From contig SCSY01000168.1 of NCBI GenBank assembly GCA_004298625.1, forward strand, positions 1 through 14,585: 14,585 nucleotides of DNA, in the 5' to 3' direction. Numbering within the stretch: the stretch's first letter is position 1; each line of letters opens with the position of its first letter. Below are positions 6,349 to 11,610 of this stretch, piece after piece. The notes below the pieces were generated by a model. It ran no database searches, was not told the DNA's origin, and was given only the letters and a program-made list of their open reading frames with translations. Position numbers and translations under genes: made by a program. Origin of the DNA: Nitrospirota bacterium (GTDB lineage Bacteria > Nitrospirota > Thermodesulfovibrionia > Thermodesulfovibrionales > UBA1546).

Positions 6349-7188
6349 ATGAAAAAAAATTTATGCTTCATGATGTTAATCTTATTTTTGCTGAATGCCG
6401 GGTGCACCAACCTTTTTTTCTACCCTGAGAAAGAATTCATTGACAACCCGGCTGCAAAAAAACTCGCGCCCCTTGATGTATATTTTAAAACCCCGGATAG
6501 GCTGAAACTGCACGGCTGGTTCTTTCAGGCAAAACAGGAGGCGCGCGCTACGATACTTTTTATCCACGGGAATGCAAGAAATCTCAGCGTGCATGCAGGC
6601 AGTGTTTTATGGCTGGTGGATGAAGGGTTTAATGTGTTCATATTTGATTACAGGGGATATGGAAGGTCTGAAGGGAAACCAGGCATAGACGGCATTCATC
6701 TGGATGCAGAGGCGGCATTGGAAACTCTTCTCACGCTGCCTGGAGTGAATAAAGACCGGATAGTAGTCTTCGGCCATAGTCTGGGAGGCGCGGTTGCCGT
6801 GTATACCGCGGCAAATACGCCTTATAAAGATCTGATCAAGACGCTGGTTATTGACAGCGCCTTTTCCGGCTATCAGCTCATTGCCCAGGAGAAGCTTGCG
6901 GAAGACTTTGTAACCTGGCCGCTCCAGTATCCGCTCTCAGTCCTTTTTATCAATGACTATTACAGTCCTGTCAGGTGGATTAAAAAAGTCTCTCCTGTGC
7001 CGCTCCTCATTCTGCACACAGATAAAGACGAGGTTGCTCCGGCGCATCACAGCCGTATATTATATGATGCAGCCCTGCAGCCAAAAGAATTATGGCAGGC
7101 AGCAGTTAAAGGCCATGTCAGTTCATTTACCGACGAATCGGTAAGAAAAAAATTTATAATGTATATATCGAACGTCTTCCAAAAATAA
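6349..7188 (+). CDS. alpha/beta hydrolase lipoprotein
   Basis: This serine hydrolase of 279 residues is probably anchored in a membrane by lipid. The N-terminus MKKNLCFMMLILFLLNAGC carries a lipobox (LNAGC, lipidated Cys19). The alpha/beta hydrolase core follows, with an oxyanion-region motif (LFIHGNARN), FDYRGYGRSEG, and the nucleophile elbow GHSLGG with Ser144. Asp227 (HTDKDEVAP) and His256 (KGHVSSF) complete the triad. The set resembles the BEM46/YfhR group of family hydrolases, whose substrates are mostly unknown. I prefer ATG 6349 over the in-frame ATG at 6319 because it gives a proper lipoprotein signal and follows AGGGAGG, although the spacing to GGAGG is only 3 bases. An esterase/peptidase-like activity in the periplasm is an inference from the family. 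Confidence 0.88.
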   Translation: MKKNLCFMMLILFLLNAGCTNLFFYPEKEFIDNPAAKKLAPLDVYFKTPDRLKLHGWFFQAKQEARATILFIHGNARNLSVHAGSVLWLVDEGFNVFIFDYRGYGRSEGKPGIDGIHLDAEAALETLLTLPGVNKDRIVVFGHSLGGAVAVYTAANTPYKDLIKTLVIDSAFSGYQLIAQEKLAEDFVTWPLQYPLSVLFINDYYSPVRWIKKVSPVPLLILHTDKDEVAPAHHSRILYDAALQPKELWQAAVKGHVSSFTDESVRKKFIMYISNVFQK

Positions 7189-7229
7189 ATAAAGGGAGAG
7201 ATTAGTTAAAATACTACAAGGAGTTAAAA

Positions 7230-7835
7230 ATGAAAAAAACCGGAATTATTTTTTTATCGTTTTGTTTAATCGGCGTCTTAAGCTCTCACACGGCGCAGGC
7301 TGCCGACGCCCAGCTTTATTTTGACAAAGGGAACGCTTATTATAACGACAACGATTTTGACGGGGCAATCAAAGATTACTCGGAGGCTATCTCGATAGAC
7401 CCCAATTTTGCTGCGGCCTACTATAACCGCGCCCTTGCCTATTACAAGAAAGAAAAGTTCGACGAGGCCATAAGTGATTACAGCAAGGCCATCGAACTGC
7501 GCGCCGATAATGCCGAGATATACCACTTCCGCGGCCTCGCATATTACAGGAAGGGCCTATACAATAATGCTATTGAGGATGAGACAAAGGCTGTTTCAAT
7601 GAACCCCGATTATGCAGCCGCCTATCACAACCGCGGCGTGGCTTATGCAAAAAAAGGACAATATGAGAAGGCTATTGAGGATTATAACAAGGCGCTGGGT
7701 CTTCTGCCGAATTATGCCGATGCATATTTTTCTCGCGGCGTTGCTTATGTGCGAAAGGCGTCTGAGGATTTTAAGAAGGCCTGCGAAAAAGGGAATCAGT
7801 ATGCATGTGAAAACTTAAAACAGCTTTCCGAATAA
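7230..7835 (+). CDS. periplasmic TPR-repeat protein
   Basis: This 201-residue protein starts with a signal peptide (MKKTGIIFLSFCLIGVLSSH then TAQA, cleavage near residue 24). Four regular 34-residue tetratricopeptide repeats follow at about 26-59, 60-93, 94-127 and 128-161, each with the pattern A-x3-RG/RA-xAYxKx...A-x2-DY-x-KAI-x-L-x-PN. A fifth unit at 162-196 is shortened: about seven residues are missing after AYVRKA, and it ends in KACEKGNQYACENL, a Sel1-like ending. TPR arrays are protein-protein scaffolds; a role in envelope assembly is possible but nothing points to a partner. AAGGAG sits 6 bases before the ATG. It follows the hydrolase gene by 41 bases and may share its transcript. 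Confidence 0.9.
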   Translation: MKKTGIIFLSFCLIGVLSSHTAQAADAQLYFDKGNAYYNDNDFDGAIKDYSEAISIDPNFAAAYYNRALAYYKKEKFDEAISDYSKAIELRADNAEIYHFRGLAYYRKGLYNNAIEDETKAVSMNPDYAAAYHNRGVAYAKKGQYEKAIEDYNKALGLLPNYADAYFSRGVAYVRKASEDFKKACEKGNQYACENLKQLSE

Positions 7836-7858
7836 GGCAGAAAATATGAACCGTAAAT

Positions 7859-7886
7859 TTGACAAAAAAACCGGCAGTGATATAAT
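7859..7886 (+). promoter_or_regulatory. near-perfect sigma70 promoter for the desulforedoxin-like gene
   Basis: TTGACA (7859-7864) and TATAAT (7881-7886) both match consensus fully and are 16 bases apart. Transcription would start near 7893, about 29 bases before the ATG at 7922, which has AAAGGAGG (7907-7914) 7 bases upstream. Full-consensus -35, -10 and Shine-Dalgarno together predict very high constitutive expression of the small downstream protein. Confidence 0.85.
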
Positions 7887-7921
7887 GGGTCTAAAAGCCG
7901 AAAGGCAAAGGAGGAACAGTT

Positions 7922-8128
7922 ATGGCAAAGATAGTAACTTATGAGTGTGACCAGTGCGGTTGCGAGGTAGTCGTAAAGGAGATGCCGGAAACAGAATTAA
8001 GCCCGCTCTGCTGCTGCGGCGCGGAGATGGAAGAGGCGCCTGCTGCGAAGAAATCAAAGCCTAAAAAGAAAACGGCAAAAAAGAAAGTCGCCAAGAAAAA
8101 GGTTGCAAAGAAGAAAGGGAAGAAATAG
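7922..8128 (+). CDS. desulforedoxin-like protein with lysine-rich H1-like tail
   Basis: This 68-residue protein has two parts. Residues 1-38 hold TYECDQCG (C9, C12) and LCCCGAEM (C30-C32), which line up with desulforedoxin and the N-terminal domain of desulfoferrodoxin, where CxxCG and a CCG near an M ligate one iron through four cysteines. By that alignment C9, C12, C31 and C32 are the ligands and C30 is an extra Cys. Residues 41-68 are an Ala/Pro/Lys tail with repeated AKKK blocks, resembling bacterial histone H1-like tails that bind DNA or RNA. Predicted role: a redox or metal-binding domain tethered to nucleic acid, or a zinc ribbon of the same fold. It is driven by a consensus promoter and followed 21 bases later by the DoxX gene. 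The function is inference; a zinc ribbon is the main alternative. Confidence 0.75.
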   Translation: MAKIVTYECDQCGCEVVVKEMPETELSPLCCCGAEMEEAPAAKKSKPKKKTAKKKVAKKKVAKKKGKK

Positions 8129-8149
8129 TTATAAAGGAATGTGGGGAGA

Positions 8150-8593
8150 ATGTTTAAATTTATCTTAAGGACAGACAACAGCATTTCTCCCCTCTTTATC
8201 AGGCTTGCGCTGGGCGCAGTTATGTTTGCGCATGGCGCCCAGAAAGTGCTCGGCTGGTACGGCGGGCCAGGTTTTGAAAAGACTATCCAGATTTTTTCTC
8301 AAATGCATTTTCCTTTCTGGATGACACTCCTTCTGATGTTTATAGAATTTTTCGGCTCTTTAGGACTTATCTTCGGTTTATTTACAAGACCCTCTGCGCT
8401 CGGCATAGCGGCTTCGATGTCTGTATGCGCATACATGAACCATATCAAGAACGGCTTTTTCATGAACTGGTTCGGTCAGCAAAAAGGAGAGGGTTTTGAA
8501 TACCATATACTTGTTGTGGGCATCTCCCTTGCCCTTATTTTCAAGGGAGGCGGGCTCATATCAATAGACAGGCTGTTCTCAAAGAAAAGATGA
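8150..8593 (+). CDS. DoxX family membrane protein
   Basis: This 147-residue integral membrane protein has four hydrophobic helices. The family-typical start reads RLALGAVMFAHGAQKVLGWYGG, where the HG.QK.LG..GG pattern is the DoxX signature. Then follow MTLLLMFIEFFGSLGLIFGL, an FTRPSALGIAA segment and a last helix YHILVVGISLALIF. DoxX-like proteins associate with thiol/redox and respiratory processes in several bacteria, but the biochemical role is not fixed. I place the start at ATG 8150; AAAGGA ends 11 bases before it. An in-frame GTG at 8141 would add three residues and lies only 2 bases from AAAGGA, so the start is uncertain. Co-transcription with the desulforedoxin-like gene (21 bases upstream) hints at a shared redox role. 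Confidence 0.9.
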   Translation: MFKFILRTDNSISPLFIRLALGAVMFAHGAQKVLGWYGGPGFEKTIQIFSQMHFPFWMTLLLMFIEFFGSLGLIFGLFTRPSALGIAASMSVCAYMNHIKNGFFMNWFGQQKGEGFEYHILVVGISLALIFKGGGLISIDRLFSKKR

Positions 8594-8616
8594 CCAAAAA
8601 ATCCGATTTTCTTCCC

Positions 8617-8644
8617 TTGTAAAGACCGAACCTCTTGATATAAA
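8617..8644 (+). promoter_or_regulatory. possible promoter of the GNAT/histidine kinase operon
   Basis: TTGTAA (8617-8622) and TATAAA (8639-8644) are separated by 16 bases in the 84-base gap before the GNAT-type gene. Each hexamer matches consensus at five of six positions. Transcription would begin near 8651, about 27 bases before the ATG at 8678. It is a fair but unproven candidate; no operator-like dyad is evident. Confidence 0.5.
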
Positions 8645-8677
8645 CTAAATAAAATTTCTCCATGAGGTAAATTTGCC

Positions 8678-9619
8678 ATGAGCAGCAAACCCTTTCTGCT
8701 TCGTCCCTTGCTCGATTCCGATGTATCGGAATACGCAGAGATGCTTTACACCTCATTTAATGCCTGGTATTGGAAGCACGGCTGGGGCAAAGACTACTTT
8801 GGATGCAAACCCGAAGAAACAGCGATCTTCTTTGATATATATAATGACCTGACGCCGGGGCATAGCATTGCTGCGTTTGATAATAATACCGGACGGATTA
8901 TGGGTGCATGCTTTTACCATCCCCGCGAATATCATGTTTCTCTCGGTATCATGAGCGTGCATCCTGATTATTGGAGGCGCGGCGTTGGAAAGGCAATGGT
9001 GGATCATATTCTCAAATTTACTCAGGAGAATAATTATAAAGCATGCCGTCTTGTAGGCAGCGCTATCAATATGAACTCATTCTCGCTCTATAACCGTTCC
9101 GGCTTTATTCCAAGGGTGGTCCATAACGATATGGTGATCAATGTTTCTTCCGATAATCCGTATTCGCATGTCCCCGGAGAAGACCGTGTGAGAGACGCTG
9201 TGATAGATGATATTGCGGGGATGGGCGATCTGGAAATGGAGATAAGCGGAATAAGGCGGGAAATAGATTATCGCTATGCAATTAAAACCCCTCGTAGCGT
9301 ATTGCATGCATCTGTCTATGAAAACGATCAGCAGGGGATAGGCGGCTTCATGATCTCGGTAAAGCACTCTGCCCTTAACATGATGGGACCGTGCGTTGCG
9401 CGCACCGAGGAAATAGCGCTCGCTCTCATAAGGCGGGAATTGGAAAGGTTCAGAGGAACATGGGTATTATTTGTTGTTCCGGTGGAAAAAAGGAAAATTG
9501 TCGAGCAATTATATAAATGGGGAGCCGTAAATGTGGAGACGCATCTCAAGCAGGTTTGGGGAGAATTCCAACCCTTCAAAGGCGTGAACATGCCGAGCTT
9601 TCTACCTGAGACAGGATAA
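8678..9619 (+). CDS. GNAT-type N-acetyltransferase, two-domain
   Basis: This 313-residue cytosolic protein has an N-terminal GNAT domain (about 5-156). The acetyl-CoA pyrophosphate loop is visible as MSVHPDYWRRGVGKAM (R100-R101-G102-V103-G104-K105), and the later LYNRSGF segment (about 138-143) is typical of the acceptor-side end of the fold. The C-terminal half (about 168-305) has GNAT-like secondary structure (a GGFMISV strand and a helix ALIRRELERF) but lacks an R/Q-x-x-G-x-G loop. It is probably a degenerate second acetyltransferase-like domain of the kind that serves for substrate binding. GAGGT lies 9 bases before the ATG. The stop is 3 bases before the GTG of the histidine kinase, so the two genes are an operon and the enzyme may be part of the same response. 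Substrate unknown. Confidence 0.85.
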   Translation: MSSKPFLLRPLLDSDVSEYAEMLYTSFNAWYWKHGWGKDYFGCKPEETAIFFDIYNDLTPGHSIAAFDNNTGRIMGACFYHPREYHVSLGIMSVHPDYWRRGVGKAMVDHILKFTQENNYKACRLVGSAINMNSFSLYNRSGFIPRVVHNDMVINVSSDNPYSHVPGEDRVRDAVIDDIAGMGDLEMEISGIRREIDYRYAIKTPRSVLHASVYENDQQGIGGFMISVKHSALNMMGPCVARTEEIALALIRRELERFRGTWVLFVVPVEKRKIVEQLYKWGAVNVETHLKQVWGEFQPFKGVNMPSFLPETG

Positions 9620-9622
9620 AAA

Positions 9623-11536
9623 GTGAAAAGCTATTTGCGTTATGTTGCCGCAATATTAGCGGTATCGCTGGCTATCCTTCTGAGGTTTGCCCTGATTCCT
9701 CTGATAGGCTACGGCATACCATACATAATACTCTTTCCCGTAACAGTCAGTGTGGCCTTATTCGCAGGCATGGGGCCGGCCGTATTGACTGGACTCTTCG
9801 GGTCAATAATAACAGATTACTTCTTTATACAGCCTCTGCATACAATAGTTATTGATACCCCGCACGTTACGCGTGTGATCATCGTTGTTTTAACCAGCGC
9901 CTTTGTCGGCTATATAGGCGATATGCTGCGTGCAGGGCGCGCAAGGGCGGAGAAACAGGCTCTTGCCTTAACTGAGAACGAGGCGCGGTTGAAAAGGTCT
10001 CAGGAGATCGCCCATCTCGGGAGTTGGGAGCTTGACCTTGCAAATAATAATCTTACATGGTCTGATGAAGTTTATAGGATTTTTGGATTGCAACCTCAGG
10101 AATTTGACGCAACATACGAGGCATTCCTTGAAAGAGTGCACCCTGATGACCGGGCAGCCGTGAATGATGCATATTCAGGCTCGCTTAGAGAGGGAAGAGA
10201 CACCTATGAGATCGAGCACAGGGTTATTAGGAAAGCCACTGGAGAAATCCGAATCGTCCATGAAAAATGCCAGCATTTCAGGGATGAAACCGGGAAGATC
10301 ATTCGGTCTGTCGGTATGGTGCATGATATTACAGAGCGGAAAACGGCAGAAGAGAAACTTATCAGGGCAAAGGAGGAATGGGAGCGCACATTCGACAGCG
10401 TGCCTGACATGATAGCTATTCTTGACGAGAATTACCATATCGTCCGAGTAAATAAGGCTATGGCCGAGAAGCTTGGGGTTAACGCCGAACAGTGCGCGGG
10501 TCTTGTATGTTACCAATGCGTTCACGAGACGTCCGGGCCGCCAGCGTTCTGTCCTCATGCCTTAACATTAGCGGACGGAAAATATCATATTGCGGAGGTT
10601 TACGAAGAGCGTCTCGGAGGAGACCTCCTCGTAAGCACTTCGCCTTTATTTAATGAAAATGGAAAGTTGATAGGTTCAGTTCACGTGGCGCGGGACATAA
10701 CAGAGCAGAAGAAGTCCGAGAAAGAAATTAAATCGCTCAATGAAGACCTGAGAGGTTATGTCATAGATCTGGAGGCTGCAAACAAAGAACTGGATGCCTT
10801 TAGTTACTCCGTATCCCATGACCTGCGGGCGCCGCTTCGGGGAATAGATGGTTTTAGTCTGGCACTTCTCGAAGACTATGCCGACAAGCTGGATGATAAT
10901 GGCAGGGACTATCTTGAAAGGATGCGGGCCGGGACCCAACGTATGGGTCAGCTTATTGACGATCTGCTGAATCTGTCGCGCGTAACGAGGGTCAGGATGA
11001 GCCGCGAAAATATAAACCTTAGCGCTATTGCCGGAAAGGTTGCGGATCGCCTTAAAAAGACTTCGGAAAAACACGAGGTAGAGTTTATAATTGCAGAAAA
11101 TCTCCTTGCTTATTGTGATGCGAATCTGTTAAATGTTGTGTTTGAGAACCTGCTCGGCAATGCATGGAAGTTTACGGAGAAGCGCAAAGCTGCGAAGATT
11201 GAATTCGGAGTTATGCAGAGCAAACCACCCCTTAATCCCCTCCTTAACCAAGGAGGGGAGCTTGTGGATTCAGAAAACTCCCCTCCTAATTTAGGAGGGG
11301 TGGCCGAAGGCCGGGGTGGTGGAATGGTTTATTTTGTCCGCGACAACGGCGCGGGGTTCGATAAAACATACGCTGAAAAACTGTTCACCCCCTTCCAACG
11401 ACTCCATACGATGGAGGAATTTCCCGGAACAGGCATCGGCCTTGCGACTGTTAAGCGAGTAATCGAACGCCACGGCGGAAAGGTCTGGATCGAAGGAGAG
11501 GTTGATAAAGGTGCGACGGTCTATTTTACACTGTAA
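9623..11536 (+). CDS. membrane PAS-sensor histidine kinase with in-frame palindromic insert
   Basis: This 637-residue hybrid-free sensor kinase begins at GTG with AGGA 6 bases upstream. Residues about 5-110 form a four-helix DUF4118/KdpD-like membrane module (FPVTVSVALFAG). A PAS_3 domain (about 122-238, SWELDLANNNLTWSDEVYRI) and a second PAS (about 252-365) follow; the latter has CYQCVHETSGPPAFCPH, a three-Cys cluster that may bind metal. The HisKA phosphoacceptor is H399 in SHDLRAPLRG. The HATPase domain shows the N box (N509, N513), D574 in DNGAGFD, and GTGIGLATV from G602. Between the strand IEFGVMQ and the strand MVYFVRDN the protein carries about 34 extra residues (534-567) rich in Pro, Gly and Asn, encoded by a palindromic DNA element. 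All catalytic boxes remain in frame, so activity is plausible. No response regulator is adjacent. Confidence 0.92.
   Translation: MKSYLRYVAAILAVSLAILLRFALIPLIGYGIPYIILFPVTVSVALFAGMGPAVLTGLFGSIITDYFFIQPLHTIVIDTPHVTRVIIVVLTSAFVGYIGDMLRAGRARAEKQALALTENEARLKRSQEIAHLGSWELDLANNNLTWSDEVYRIFGLQPQEFDATYEAFLERVHPDDRAAVNDAYSGSLREGRDTYEIEHRVIRKATGEIRIVHEKCQHFRDETGKIIRSVGMVHDITERKTAEEKLIRAKEEWERTFDSVPDMIAILDENYHIVRVNKAMAEKLGVNAEQCAGLVCYQCVHETSGPPAFCPHALTLADGKYHIAEVYEERLGGDLLVSTSPLFNENGKLIGSVHVARDITEQKKSEKEIKSLNEDLRGYVIDLEAANKELDAFSYSVSHDLRAPLRGIDGFSLALLEDYADKLDDNGRDYLERMRAGTQRMGQLIDDLLNLSRVTRVRMSRENINLSAIAGKVADRLKKTSEKHEVEFIIAENLLAYCDANLLNVVFENLLGNAWKFTEKRKAAKIEFGVMQSKPPLNPLLNQGGELVDSENSPPNLGGVAEGRGGGMVYFVRDNGAGFDKTYAEKLFTPFQRLHTMEEFPGTGIGLATVKRVIERHGGKVWIEGEVDKGATVYFTL
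11224..11320 (+). repeat. palindromic dispersed element inside the kinase gene
   Basis: This compact element of about 97 bp has terminal inverted repeats ACCACCCC (11224-11231) and GGGGTGGT (11313-11320). It contains two strong hairpins: CCCCTCCTT with AAGGAGGGG (11237-11258), and CCCCTCCTA with TAGGAGGGG (11280-11300). Near the right end there is also GGCC-GAA-GGCC (11302-11312). The two hairpins share the same arm sequence. Elements of this C-rich/G-rich palindromic style are scattered between genes in many environmental bacteria; here one lies within an ORF and is read through without a stop. Whether other copies exist in this genome cannot be seen from one window. Confidence 0.85.
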
Positions 11537-11553
11537 TAGTTTCAAGTTAAAAA

Positions 11554-11593
11554 AGTCTCAGGTCTCATGTTAAACAATTTGAGACGTGAGGCT
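11554..11593 (+). repeat. imperfect inverted repeat before the PAS-array gene
   Basis: AGTCTCAGGTCTCA (11554-11567) pairs with TGAGACGTGAGGCT (11580-11593) at 12 of 14 positions around a 12-base AT-rich loop. The arms contain internal near-repeats (GTCTCA twice), a style seen in dispersed palindromic repeats. It ends 8 bases before the GGAGG of the next gene and is not followed by a U-tract, so it is unlikely to be an intrinsic terminator. It could reduce read-through or set the relative expression of the kinase and the PAS array. Confidence 0.6.
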
Positions 11594-11610
11594 ACATAGA
11601 TGGAGGTATG

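Noticed and set aside
7846..7944. Short frame starting MNRKFDKKTGSD across the promoter of the desulforedoxin-like gene
   Set aside because: It overlaps a consensus promoter and the ribosome binding site and lacks its own Shine-Dalgarno.
8594..8616. Terminator after the DoxX gene (AAAATC and GATTTT)
   Set aside because: The inverted repeat has a one-base gap and cannot form a normal hairpin loop; the stem would also be almost all AT.
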